From positions 1 through 44,684 of the forward strand of contig JALUKS010000234.1 in the NCBI GenBank assembly GCA_027056465.1: DNA of 44,684 nucleotides, in the 5' to 3' direction. The DNA is from Sulfurimonas sp. Its GTDB lineage: Bacteria > Campylobacterota > Campylobacteria > Campylobacterales > Sulfurimonadaceae. Below are positions 35,088 through 43,294 of the stretch, one piece after another. The translations under genes and the position numbers were made by a program. Below the pieces are notes generated by a model. The model was given only the letters and a program-made list of their open reading frames with translations. It searched no databases and had not been told where the DNA came from. Numbering within the stretch: position 1 is the stretch's first letter; each line of letters begins with the position of its first letter.

Positions 35088-35902
35088 TGGAACTCAGTTT
35101 TGCTTTTATATTTGGTCTTCTCTTTGGCTCTTTTTTAAATGTTGTTATTTTACGTATTCCCAAAGAAGAGAGTGTTGTTTTTGATGGTTCCTACTGCTAC
35201 TCTTGTGGAGAAAAACTTAAACCATGGCATAACATTCCTCTCTTTTCATGGCTCTTTCTTCGAGGAAAATGTGGTTTTTGTAAAAGTAAAATTTCTGTTC
35301 AATATCCTCTCATAGAATTCACATCAGGAGTACTTTTTTTAGCAGTTGCTTCACAGTATGGTCTCTCGTTTCCTGCCTTTTTGATAGCACTCAGTTTTCT
35401 TATGCTTCTAGCGCTCTCAATGATAGACTTAAAGTACAAAATGGTACCAGACTCTCTGAATCTTCTCGCTATATTTTTTGCAATATTTGGAGCATGGAAT
35501 ATAGAGGGAGTTCTGCTAAACTTTCAAAATGCCCTCCTTTTTGCTGGTGGTTTTACACTACTGCGTTTTGCACTCTCTTATTATCTCACATCTAGCGTTT
35601 ACAGGGCAGGACTCAAAACAAAAACATCCTGGAACAAACACTACGATAGGACACCTTTAATAGAAGCGATGGGTGAAGGTGACATCATGGTTGCAGCGAC
35701 TATGGGAGCACTCTTAGGTATAAAACTTACACTTGTAGCAGTCTTTCTCTCAGCACTCCTCGCTCTTCCTGTTTTACTCTTTGTACAAAACCGTTCAGAA
35801 GAAGAAAAAAGAGTCCCTTTTGTTCCCTTTTTGGCACTAGCTACTTTTATAGTTTTTCTCTTTGAGTCTCCTATTTTAGCCTATATTCAAGCGAATTATT
35901 AA
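35087..35902 (+). CDS. Prepilin peptidase (type IV leader peptidase, A24 family)
   Basis: A membrane aspartic protease that cleaves and may methylate type IV pilin-like proteins. The N-terminal zinc-binding block has Cys37, Cys40, Cys62 and Cys65 after FGSFLNVVILRIP. The catalytic aspartates are D114 (SMIDLKYKMVPD) and D199 (GEGDIMVA). Multiple transmembrane helices and 271 residues match the PilD/GspO family. No pilin or secretion genes are adjacent. Starts in a TAATG overlap with uppS. Confidence 0.94.
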   Translation: MELSFAFIFGLLFGSFLNVVILRIPKEESVVFDGSYCYSCGEKLKPWHNIPLFSWLFLRGKCGFCKSKISVQYPLIEFTSGVLFLAVASQYGLSFPAFLIALSFLMLLALSMIDLKYKMVPDSLNLLAIFFAIFGAWNIEGVLLNFQNALLFAGGFTLLRFALSYYLTSSVYRAGLKTKTSWNKHYDRTPLIEAMGEGDIMVAATMGALLGIKLTLVAVFLSALLALPVLLFVQNRSEEEKRVPFVPFLALATFIVFLFESPILAYIQANY

Positions 35903-35905
35903 ATT

Positions 35906-36925
35906 ATGAATAGACTTAGAAAATATTTAACTACTCATTTATCTTCACTTTTTTTAGCTATGTTTCTTCCTCTATTTGCGATTGCAACAGTGATTCTTTT
36001 TATTAAACTAGCTACTTTTACAGCGGTTATCCAGCTCAGTATAACAGAGATGTCGAAACTCTATCTTTTTTATCTTCCACAAATTATATTTTTTACTTTA
36101 CCTGTCTCTTTTTTTGTTGCTATCACCCTTACTCTCTTTAAATTTTCTAATGATAATGAAATTATTGTTCTCTTTTCTTTAGGTATTAAACCACTGTTTT
36201 TACTCAAGATTCTTTTCAAGCCTGCTCTTTTTTTAAGTACCATTCTCTTTATAACTTTCTTTTTTGTAGTGCCTTACACAAATTCTCTCATAAAAAACTT
36301 TATGATACATAAAAAAAGTGAGGCAAAGTTTAATCTTGCAGCAAGTGAGTATGGAAATAGATTTGGTAACTGGCTTTTATACATCGGTGCTAATAATCCA
36401 GATGGAAGTTTTTCAAAAATATTTTTATTTAATAAAAACCTCAATGAAGAGACTCTCATATCTGCAAAAACTGCAAAGATTTTGAATGACAATGGTATCT
36501 TACACCTCAAACTTTTTCAAGGAGAGGGCTATACCTACTCCAAAGAGAGTTTTTCTCAAGTTAATTTTGAGACTATGCTTATAAATAATAATATGCATAC
36601 CACATACAATAAATATAACTCCGCCCTAGAATACTGGAAGATGTATAAAACAGTGAGATCACGTAAAACGACACTTATCACTAACTTTTTACTTACTCTT
36701 TTTCCTCTTCTTGGACTCTTTTTTGCAGCAGCTATAGGAATAGAACATGCAAGACATGGAAAACCTAAAATTTATCTCTATCTCTTTTTATATATTGCTT
36801 TCTATTACGGTGCGACTATTGGACTAGGTAAAGCGATTGGTTTTTATACTATCCCACTTGTAGCTATCACTTTCTTTGTAGGAAGTTATCTTCTGTATAA
36901 CAAAAAAATTGCAAGAAGATTTTGA
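35906..36925 (+). CDS. LptF/LptG-family permease (YjgP/YjgQ)
   Basis: Probable transmembrane subunit of the LptB2FG transporter that extracts LPS from the inner membrane. The 339 residues have three N-terminal transmembrane helices (about 12-120), a periplasmic beta-rich domain, and three C-terminal helices, with LPQIIFFTLPVSFFVAITLT and NDNEIIVLFSLGIKP as family blocks. Which of LptF or LptG it is cannot be decided here; the other member is not in the window. The stop TGA overlaps the truA ATG (TGATG). Confidence 0.88.
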   Translation: MNRLRKYLTTHLSSLFLAMFLPLFAIATVILFIKLATFTAVIQLSITEMSKLYLFYLPQIIFFTLPVSFFVAITLTLFKFSNDNEIIVLFSLGIKPLFLLKILFKPALFLSTILFITFFFVVPYTNSLIKNFMIHKKSEAKFNLAASEYGNRFGNWLLYIGANNPDGSFSKIFLFNKNLNEETLISAKTAKILNDNGILHLKLFQGEGYTYSKESFSQVNFETMLINNNMHTTYNKYNSALEYWKMYKTVRSRKTTLITNFLLTLFPLLGLFFAAAIGIEHARHGKPKIYLYLFLYIAFYYGATIGLGKAIGFYTIPLVAITFFVGSYLLYNKKIARRF

Positions 36926-37635
36926 TGCGAGTTAAACTCACTCTCTCTTACAATGGAACTCACTTCTTGGGTTCACAAACGCAGACAGAGACAAAAAATA
37001 CTATACTTGGAAATGTAGAACAAGTGCTAAAGAAACTAGGCATAAAAGAGCGACTCATAGCAAGTGGTCGAACAGACAAAGGTGTCCATGCCACGGCACA
37101 GGTATGCCATCTGGACTTACCCCCTTTTTGGCAAGATATAGCCAAACTTAAGAGAGTGATGAACGAGATGCTCCCCTCCTCCATCATGGTACGAAAAATT
37201 GCTCAGGTAAGTAGTGAGTTTCATGCACGCTACTCTGCAAAAAGAAGAGTCTATAGATACATCATCAAACAAGGTGAGTCTAATCCTTTTGAAGCAGACT
37301 CTATCACCTTTTTAAAAACTGTAGATAAAGCGGATATAAAGAGTAAAATAAAACTTTTTGAAGGCATACATGACTTTAGTGAGTTTATGAAAACAGGAAG
37401 TGATACAGGAAGTTCAGTGCGAGAGATTTATAGGGCTTTTGCTTACGAACACAAAGGCTATCTCATACTAAACTTTCAAGCAAATGGATTTTTACGTTCT
37501 CAGATTCGTTTGATGGTGGGAGCCCTACTCTCTTTGGATAAAAAAACAATAGTTGCAAAACTAGAAGCAAAGAAAAAATACCCTCTTCGCCCTGCTCCTG
37601 CCAATGGACTTTATCTCGCTAGAATTGATTACTAA
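36925..37635 (+). CDS. truA: tRNA pseudouridine(38-40) synthase
   Basis: TruA converts uridines 38-40 in the anticodon arm. The catalytic Asp51 is in ASGRTDKGVHA; RYSAKRRVYRYII and NGFLRSQIRLMVGALL are the other family blocks. The frame could begin at TTG 36922, but ATG 36925, overlapping the lptF-like stop, is preferred (236 residues). The last 17 bases overlap the convergent VanZ-like gene. Confidence 0.95.
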   Translation: MRVKLTLSYNGTHFLGSQTQTETKNTILGNVEQVLKKLGIKERLIASGRTDKGVHATAQVCHLDLPPFWQDIAKLKRVMNEMLPSSIMVRKIAQVSSEFHARYSAKRRVYRYIIKQGESNPFEADSITFLKTVDKADIKSKIKLFEGIHDFSEFMKTGSDTGSSVREIYRAFAYEHKGYLILNFQANGFLRSQIRLMVGALLSLDKKTIVAKLEAKKKYPLRPAPANGLYLARIDY

Positions 37636-37981
37636 ATCTTTTTTTTAAAAGGTAGTAAGCAATCACACCAAGTAAAATTCCAACACTATCTGCCACGATA
37701 TCCAAACCAGAAAAAGCACTTCTACCGATGAGTTGTTGCACTGTTTCTATCTGAACACCAAAAAGTAAAAGTACTCCAACTTTTTTCACTAATGCGAAAT
37801 TTCTAAACGCGAATGAAAGTAAAATATAGAGTGTAAAAAATGCGATAAAGTGATTGGATTTATCCCACATACTTTCTATAACACTAATATGTACTAAAGT
37901 CGTTGCCAAATACTCTATGACGGCTAAACAGATAAAAAAGTAAAGTCTAAAAAAAATCTCATTTAGTAGTTTATGTAACAT
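37619..37981 (-). CDS. VanZ-like small membrane protein
   Basis: The 120 residues form about four transmembrane helices. WDKSNHFIAFFTLYILLSF, then ETVQQLIGRSAFSGLDIVAD and GILLGV, is the pattern of the VanZ-like family, named after a teicoplanin-resistance protein but mostly of unknown function. It overlaps the end of truA on the opposite strand by 17 bases and the upstream hydrolase gene by 11 bases, so it is probably co-transcribed with the hydrolase. Confidence 0.8.
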   Translation of the reverse strand: MLHKLLNEIFFRLYFFICLAVIEYLATTLVHISVIESMWDKSNHFIAFFTLYILLSFAFRNFALVKKVGVLLLFGVQIETVQQLIGRSAFSGLDIVADSVGILLGVIAYYLLKKRFSNQF

Positions 37982-38759
37982 TTATTTCCTTATTTATCTG
38001 ATCTATTACTTTTTTATGCCAAAGTATCTCTTTATGTGAAAGTCCATCAAGTTCTACATACTTAGCTAAATTTTTAATCTTTCCTTTTAGCTCTCTTGCA
38101 TTTTCTATATAAGTTATACTATCACTTTTACTAACAAAAAGATAAGTAGGAGCCTCTATATTTTTTACATACTCACCAGTTCTGAACTTATAACGGAACA
38201 CTTTTGAAAGATTTATAAAAGGGAAAAAACTTCTATCTACAAACTTCGACTTTGCGAGTGAAGCTATAGAATTAAAAGCCCCAATTAAAAAAAGTTTTTT
38301 GACTCTGTGATGTGATGCCACGTAGGAAGCTACACTTGAGCCTATAGAATAGCCTAAAAGATAAAACTCACCATAGTTTTTTTCTACAAGTGTTGCTATT
38401 TTCAAACCATCTGCATACATATTTTTCTCATCTACTTTTCCCTCACTTTTTCCATAAGAGCGATAGTTAAATGCGATAACTCTCGTGTTTGGGTAGGTAA
38501 GAGAGAGATTAGAGATGATACCCACTGCATCGTGAGAACGCCCAACGAACATAAGGAGTGTTGCAGTGGGATTTGTAGGCTCATAGAGAGCCCCTTCTAA
38601 GCTAATACCATCGTCAGTACTCATTGTAAGTATGCTACATTTCTCACAAAGGTGCCCCTCTCTATGGTAAGTAGGCGAAAACACCATATAAAACTGCCAC
38701 TGATAAAATGCAAACAGAAGTACTAAAAAAGTAAAAATAAGAAAAGCTATATAAATCAT
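37971..38759 (-). CDS. Membrane-anchored alpha/beta hydrolase
   Basis: The 262-residue protein has one N-terminal transmembrane helix (about 2-19), then an alpha/beta-hydrolase fold with nucleophile elbow GYSIGS (Ser138), an acid in SKSDSITY and a histidine in GLSHKEI. An FNYRSYGKSEG block matches the BEM46/ABHD13-like family. Cys38 and Cys41 (CEKC) near the membrane are unusual. Substrate unknown, possibly lipid or peptide. No -10 or ribosome-binding call is made here beyond the 45-base divergent gap. Confidence 0.83.
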   Translation of the reverse strand: MIYIAFLIFTFLVLLFAFYQWQFYMVFSPTYHREGHLCEKCSILTMSTDDGISLEGALYEPTNPTATLLMFVGRSHDAVGIISNLSLTYPNTRVIAFNYRSYGKSEGKVDEKNMYADGLKIATLVEKNYGEFYLLGYSIGSSVASYVASHHRVKKLFLIGAFNSIASLAKSKFVDRSFFPFINLSKVFRYKFRTGEYVKNIEAPTYLFVSKSDSITYIENARELKGKIKNLAKYVELDGLSHKEILWHKKVIDQINKEINVT

Positions 38760-38804
38760 AGTACAAATTATAGTATACTTCTACTAATAATTAGAGGAAA
38801 TACA

Positions 38805-39545
38805 ATGCAAATATTTGGAAAGTTTACAACAAAATTTGATATGGACTTTATAAACGGTCACTATATCTACCTAAACGAAAATGAAGATGATAAAATCACT
38901 CCAGCAGATTTAGAAACAATGCTGAAGAAAAAACGTAAAACTGTTTGTGGAACAGTCATACTCTATAACCCTGAACTTACTCCAGTAGGTTACTCTATGA
39001 GCCACTTTTTACAAGAGGATGGCTTTGAGCAGTATGATGAGTTTGTCCCACTCACAGAAAATCCTATGAGCTACATCATAAATGCAGGACTCAAAAATAT
39101 TTATCCTGGTAAATTAGTAGAGATCAAGTATCTATTTGGCTATAATCGCTCGAACATAGCACCTACTCCTATCATTGAAGAGTTTGATGCTGACCTTGAC
39201 AAACTCTCATCAAGACAGTTCACTCGTTACGATAAAGAACTCAACTACCTTGATGTGCCAAATATTCGGCTAAGTGGTAAGTTTGTATTTTTTGGAATGG
39301 GACACAAATACGATAGACACCATAAAGCTATCAGTCACTATGCCCAATCACTTGCAGCACAGGTACGTAAACTCGACAAGCAGATAGTTTTTTTACACGA
39401 TAACAACTATGATATAGAGGAAGCCATAGACCTTGCATACTTCCTTTCGCCAGTTGCTACGGGAAAGATGAAAGAGATCCGAGCGAATGCTTTTAAAGAA
39501 GTCTTTAAAGAGTCTCCTCATAAAGTGGTGAAGATTAGACTTTAA
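38805..39545 (+). CDS. Hypothetical protein, not recognised
   Basis: A 246-residue soluble protein with no signal peptide or membrane helix and no motif I recognise. Features: an acidic N-terminal third, a middle with LKNIYPGKLVEIKYLFGY, and a C-terminal third with GHKYDRHHKAISHYAQSLAA and VFLHDNNYDIEEAIDLAYF, which reads like an alpha/beta domain. AGAGGAAA precedes the ATG and TATAGTATACT lies about 30 bases before it as a possible -10. It is a single gene between divergent and convergent neighbours. Codon use is like its neighbours. Confidence 0.8.
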   Translation: MQIFGKFTTKFDMDFINGHYIYLNENEDDKITPADLETMLKKKRKTVCGTVILYNPELTPVGYSMSHFLQEDGFEQYDEFVPLTENPMSYIINAGLKNIYPGKLVEIKYLFGYNRSNIAPTPIIEEFDADLDKLSSRQFTRYDKELNYLDVPNIRLSGKFVFFGMGHKYDRHHKAISHYAQSLAAQVRKLDKQIVFLHDNNYDIEEAIDLAYFLSPVATGKMKEIRANAFKEVFKESPHKVVKIRL

Positions 39546-39553
39546 GAGTCTAA
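39535..39553. terminator. Bidirectional hairpin between convergent genes
   Basis: TTAGACT (39535-39541) and AGTCTAA (39547-39553) form a 7-bp stem with a 5-base loop that contains the stop codon of the plus-strand gene; the stop of the minus-strand oxidoreductase gene is in the other arm. A bracket of GAAG and CTTC outside may extend it. No long T-run. Confidence 0.55.
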
Positions 39554-40638
39554 AGCTTCTTCGCCCATCTTGCAAAAAATCTTGCAGGATGAATCCTCTT
39601 ACTTATCTCTTTATCTCCTAATATAAATGCAGCTAATATTTTAGCAAGATAAGGTGCAAGGACAAACCCATACCCACCACTTCCATTTATCATCGTAAGA
39701 TTTGGATAGTAAGTGTAAGCACTAAAGTCTGGTTTTTTTGTTTGAAAATGGATGTTTTTATTCTGTAGAGTCTCATGAGACATCACAAGTGGACCTACTA
39801 AAGGCATATAGTCAAAAGATCCTGAACGCAGACCCATGTAGTCCTTTGTAACTTCTATATTTTCTAGATGAATACTACGGGATGCTTTTTCTAGTAACTC
39901 CTCTCTCCCTGCTTCTATATTATACTCTTCAGTAGCAGTTTGAGGATGATAGTGAACATTATGGGTAGCACCGATTGCCAATTCACCCTCTTTACTCGGA
40001 GAAATAGAGACAAACTGATGGATAGAGTGAGGATTATTTGTAGTTGTTTTGACATCTATACGATGTCCCCAAACACCACGAAGTTTTATGTAGTGTTCAT
40101 TTAGTAGTGTTTTGTAAGCACCTGTTGCAAGTACTACTTCTTTGGCACTATAGGACTCGTTGATTATCCAAACGCCATCATCATACTCTAAGCTTACAAC
40201 TTCTTCTTGTTTCAAAGTAGCAGACTTACTGAGTGCTTCACACATAGGCTTGGCATTTACTATGCCTGCGTTTATTGAGATAGCCTCTCTTTCTAGCTGG
40301 GGTGCATCTAAAAGTTCTAAGTCAGTTTTCTTTTTATACACACGGAGGATGACATCATCTACTTCATCTTTTGCTATGTGCAAGAGTGGAGATTTTGTAA
40401 GAAGATGTGGAAAGTTTTTCTCATAAAAGTCTAGCGAATAGAGAAAGGCATCATGTAAAATATCTTTTAACTCTCCACTCTTAGAAAACTTCGGGCTAAT
40501 AAAAGCCCCAGCAGCTCCACTCCCACCAGAAGCGATGCCATCTGCATCAAAAAGGATGACTCTTTTACCTGCATTTGTAAGCTCATGAGTAATACATGAG
40601 CCGTTTATCCCAGCCCCTATAACTGCTATATCATACAA
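39550..40638 (-). CDS. FAD-dependent oxidoreductase, similar to the MnmC C-terminal domain
   Basis: A DAO-fold enzyme with a FAD-binding GAGINGSCITHELTNAGKRV (GxGxxG at 8-13), GGSGAAGAFISPKFSKSG and a C-terminal LTMINGSGGYGFVLAPYLAK. The GGSGAAGAFISPKFSK block parallels the MnmC oxidoreductase domain (ASGxSGN..PxLSK), which acts on cmnm5(s2)U34 in tRNA. Unlike E. coli MnmC, no methyltransferase domain is fused. TTG at 40638 is the only plausible start; it lies 6 bases after glyS. Function in tRNA modification is inference; a general amine oxidase is the alternative. Confidence 0.78.
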   Translation of the reverse strand: MYDIAVIGAGINGSCITHELTNAGKRVILFDADGIASGGSGAAGAFISPKFSKSGELKDILHDAFLYSLDFYEKNFPHLLTKSPLLHIAKDEVDDVILRVYKKKTDLELLDAPQLEREAISINAGIVNAKPMCEALSKSATLKQEEVVSLEYDDGVWIINESYSAKEVVLATGAYKTLLNEHYIKLRGVWGHRIDVKTTTNNPHSIHQFVSISPSKEGELAIGATHNVHYHPQTATEEYNIEAGREELLEKASRSIHLENIEVTKDYMGLRSGSFDYMPLVGPLVMSHETLQNKNIHFQTKKPDFSAYTYYPNLTMINGSGGYGFVLAPYLAKILAAFILGDKEISKRIHPARFFARWAKKL

Positions 40639-40644
40639 AGAAGT

Positions 40645-42663
40645 TTATACACTCACTTCTTTTATATCTGCAATTTTTAAGATGCTTTTATAGATGTTAG
40701 CAACGAGTGCTTTACGGTTGTTTCTCACTGCCTCATTTTCAGCATTTACCATAACATTTTCAAAGAAACTATCAAGTTCAGGCTTAAGACCTAGAAGTGC
40801 ATCTAACTCCTCTTCATAAGAGCTATAGAGTTTATCTGAAACATCACTATATCGCTCAAAAAGTACTTTTTCAGCATCCTCTTCAAACTTTACAGAATCA
40901 ACATTTAGTTCTCTCTTTAAGTCTAAATCTTTAACGATATTTGCTACACGGTTAAAAGTTGCACTTACTTCTGTAAAACCTTCTGAATTGACAAGGCTGT
41001 TAAGTGCATCAATTTTTTGTCCCATATCATAGAGATCTCTTTCGCCAGAAGCAAGAACTGCTGCAACAATAGATGGGTTTACACTATAGTAGCGTTTAAT
41101 ACGCTCTAGTATAAAGTTCTCTAACTTTTCTAAATCTATCTCGGCATAGTTTGTAGCTAACTCTTTCATAGTCGTTACGATGTTAAAGTGAAAACCATAC
41201 TCATTAACTATGCGAACGATTCCATTTACTGCACGGCGGAGTGCAAATGGGTCACGAGAGCCTGTAGGGATTTGATTTGCTGAAAAGAGTGCTAAAAGTG
41301 TGTCAAGCTTAATGCTCATCGCTACCACTGCACTTAAAGGAGTAGAAGGAAGTGCACTCTCTTCACCATCAGGAAGATACTGCTCAGATATAGCAGTCGC
41401 TATCTCTCTATCTTCGCCCTGCTCTAGTGCATAGTATCCGCCCATAAGCCCTTGAAGCTCTGTAAACTCATAAACCATCTCACTCATAAGGTCAGCTTTT
41501 GCTAAGGATACAGCACGCTTAAGGTGCTCTTTTTTACAAGCTAAACCGAAAAGATCAAAAAGCTTCTCTGCTATCACACCCTCACGAGCTATCTTATCTG
41601 TCACAGTTCCAAGACCATTGAAGAAAGTGATTTTTTCTAGTCCCTCAGTAGAGAGACCGCGTTTGAGGTCGTTGTCCCAGAAGAAGAGTCCATCTGCTAA
41701 ACGCGGGCGAAGTACAACTTCATTTCCTTTGACAACCTCAGCGAAGTCATCAGTTAAAGCATTAGAGACTACGACAAACTTATTTGTGAGTTTACCATCT
41801 TGAAAAACAGGGAAGTAACGCTGATGCTCTTTCATAGAGGTAACGATGACCTCAGGTGGCAGTCTTAAAAATGCCTCATCAAAAGAGCCTAAAAGTGCAG
41901 TAGGATTTTCAGTAATCGCTACAACCTCTTCAAAAAGTTCTTCATCTATTTCTATAGCAAGACCACTCTCTTTCTCTATCTGTATGAAGTCAGACTTAAT
42001 TTTTTCAGCTCTCTCCTCTGGGAAAAGTGTAACACCACCCTCTTTAAGAGCTTTAAAATACTCTTTAGAACCAGCAACTTCTAAGGCACCAAACTTTGCT
42101 ATACGGTGAAGAAATGTACTCTTAGCAGAATCAACACCAAAAAGAGAAAGAGGTACTAACTCATCATTCATCATAACATTTACCCATCTAATAGGACGGA
42201 TAAAGCTATCAGAAGCACTTCCCCAACGCATGGTTTTTCCAAACTCTAAAGACTTAATCCACTTCTCTATAATCTCTGGAAGTAGCTCTGCTGAAGCTTG
42301 ACCTTTTACATCTTTTTTATAGTAAAGAACCTCTTTACCACCCTTATCTGCACTACTTAGCTCTTCAAGTGAAACGCCACACTTCTTTGCAAAACCATTA
42401 GCTGCGGGTGTAGGCTCGCCATCTTTATAAGCTACTGCTAATGGTGCTCCAAAGAACTCCTCTACACTATCTTCTTGTGCAGTTTTAAACTCTCTATGCC
42501 ACATAACTAAACGCCGAGGTGTATAGTAAAATTCAAACTCACCAAGAAGTGCATACTCTTCTAAGATTTTTGCATACTTTGTTTCAATGTTTTTCAACTC
42601 TTTTAAAAGGGGAACAGCCGGTAACTCTTCAACGCCGATTTCTATTAGTAGTGTTTTTAGCAT
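40645..42663 (-). CDS. glyS: Glycyl-tRNA synthetase beta subunit
   Basis: The beta subunit of the alpha2-beta2 glycyl-tRNA synthetase. LLIEIGVEELPA and YYTPRRLVMW at the N-terminus, KTMRWGSASDSFIRPIRW, and STPLSAVVAMSIKLDTLLALF followed by GSRDPFALRRAVNGIVRI are the family signatures. It has a normal length of 672 residues. glyQ, the alpha subunit, is not in this window. A minus-strand TAAAAT at 42695-42700 is a plausible -10. Followed by the FAD oxidoreductase gene after 6 bases. Confidence 0.97.
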   Translation of the reverse strand: MLKTLLIEIGVEELPAVPLLKELKNIETKYAKILEEYALLGEFEFYYTPRRLVMWHREFKTAQEDSVEEFFGAPLAVAYKDGEPTPAANGFAKKCGVSLEELSSADKGGKEVLYYKKDVKGQASAELLPEIIEKWIKSLEFGKTMRWGSASDSFIRPIRWVNVMMNDELVPLSLFGVDSAKSTFLHRIAKFGALEVAGSKEYFKALKEGGVTLFPEERAEKIKSDFIQIEKESGLAIEIDEELFEEVVAITENPTALLGSFDEAFLRLPPEVIVTSMKEHQRYFPVFQDGKLTNKFVVVSNALTDDFAEVVKGNEVVLRPRLADGLFFWDNDLKRGLSTEGLEKITFFNGLGTVTDKIAREGVIAEKLFDLFGLACKKEHLKRAVSLAKADLMSEMVYEFTELQGLMGGYYALEQGEDREIATAISEQYLPDGEESALPSTPLSAVVAMSIKLDTLLALFSANQIPTGSRDPFALRRAVNGIVRIVNEYGFHFNIVTTMKELATNYAEIDLEKLENFILERIKRYYSVNPSIVAAVLASGERDLYDMGQKIDALNSLVNSEGFTEVSATFNRVANIVKDLDLKRELNVDSVKFEEDAEKVLFERYSDVSDKLYSSYEEELDALLGLKPELDSFFENVMVNAENEAVRNNRKALVANIYKSILKIADIKEVSV

Positions 42664-42694
42664 AGTTTTTTCTCTTTTTTATATAATTGTCGCG

Positions 42695-42700
42695 ATTTTA
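42695..42700 (-). promoter_or_regulatory. -10 element for glyS
   Basis: Minus strand reads AAAAAGATAAAATCGC, with TAAAAT 31 bases before the glyS ATG, in the 183-base divergent gap before the superoxide reductase gene. Confidence 0.4.
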
Positions 42701-42846
42701 TCTTTTTGTTGGTTAAAATCTCGTTAATTCTCTACTAAGTTTCAAAAAATAAAAAAAAACTTAAACAAGAGAGACATACTCTGATTTAAGTGAAGAGTAA
42801 ATGTTTTTATAGATACAATGCCACAAATAAAAAACAAGGATTTAAT

Positions 42847-43233
42847 ATGCCAAAAGTAAATGTATACGAAAATATCGACAATGTAGAGCGTGAAGCTAAA
42901 AAAGATTTAATCGACCGTCACTCACCATTCATCACAGTTGAAGGTGAAGCTAAGAAAGGTGAAACTTTAAAAGTTACTGTTACAATGGGTAACGAATATA
43001 CTCACCCAGATGATTTCGATCACTACATCGAATCTATCACTCTTTTCAATGGTGAAACTAAGTTAGCAATGGCTACTTTCGTACCAGGGACACTTGGAAA
43101 TGAGAAGTCTCATGCTGAAGTAACTTTCACTATCCGTCCAATGGGCAAAAAACTTAACCTTGTTGCACACGGTTACTGTACTAAGCACGGAATCTGGGAA
43201 TCAACTAAGGTTACTGTAGAAGTAGCTCAGTAA
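42847..43233 (+). CDS. Superoxide reductase (class II, neelaredoxin/desulfoferrodoxin-like)
   Basis: A 128-residue non-heme iron protein expected to reduce superoxide to hydrogen peroxide in the cytoplasm. The Fe(His)4Cys site is visible as His25 (DRHSPF), His53 and His59 (THPDDFDHYI), Cys111 and His114 (GYCTKHGIW). The lid motif usual in the family, EKHxP, reads DRHSP here. No N-terminal Cys4 rubredoxin-like centre is present. The frame runs from 42790, but ATG 42847 has AAGGATTTAAT and gives the conserved N-terminus. Codon choice looks biased (ATC, TTC, GTT, GGT), which suggests high expression. A hairpin follows. Confidence 0.87.
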   Translation: MPKVNVYENIDNVEREAKKDLIDRHSPFITVEGEAKKGETLKVTVTMGNEYTHPDDFDHYIESITLFNGETKLAMATFVPGTLGNEKSHAEVTFTIRPMGKKLNLVAHGYCTKHGIWESTKVTVEVAQ

Positions 43234-43247
43234 TTATCTCTTCCACA

Positions 43248-43270
43248 GTTAAGAGCTTCTGGCTCTTAAC
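43248..43270. terminator. Terminator hairpin after the superoxide reductase gene
   Basis: GTTAAGAGC (43248-43256), loop TTCTG, GCTCTTAAC (43262-43270): a perfect 9-bp stem in the 61-base convergent gap, followed by a pyrimidine-rich ACACTCTCTTTT. Could serve both strands. Confidence 0.65.
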
Positions 43271-43294
43271 ACACTCTCTTTTCATTAAGTATAT

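Noticed and set aside
42790..42846. Upstream extension of the superoxide reductase frame
   Set aside because: AAGGATTTAAT marks the ATG at 42847, and the extra residues have no counterpart in the family.
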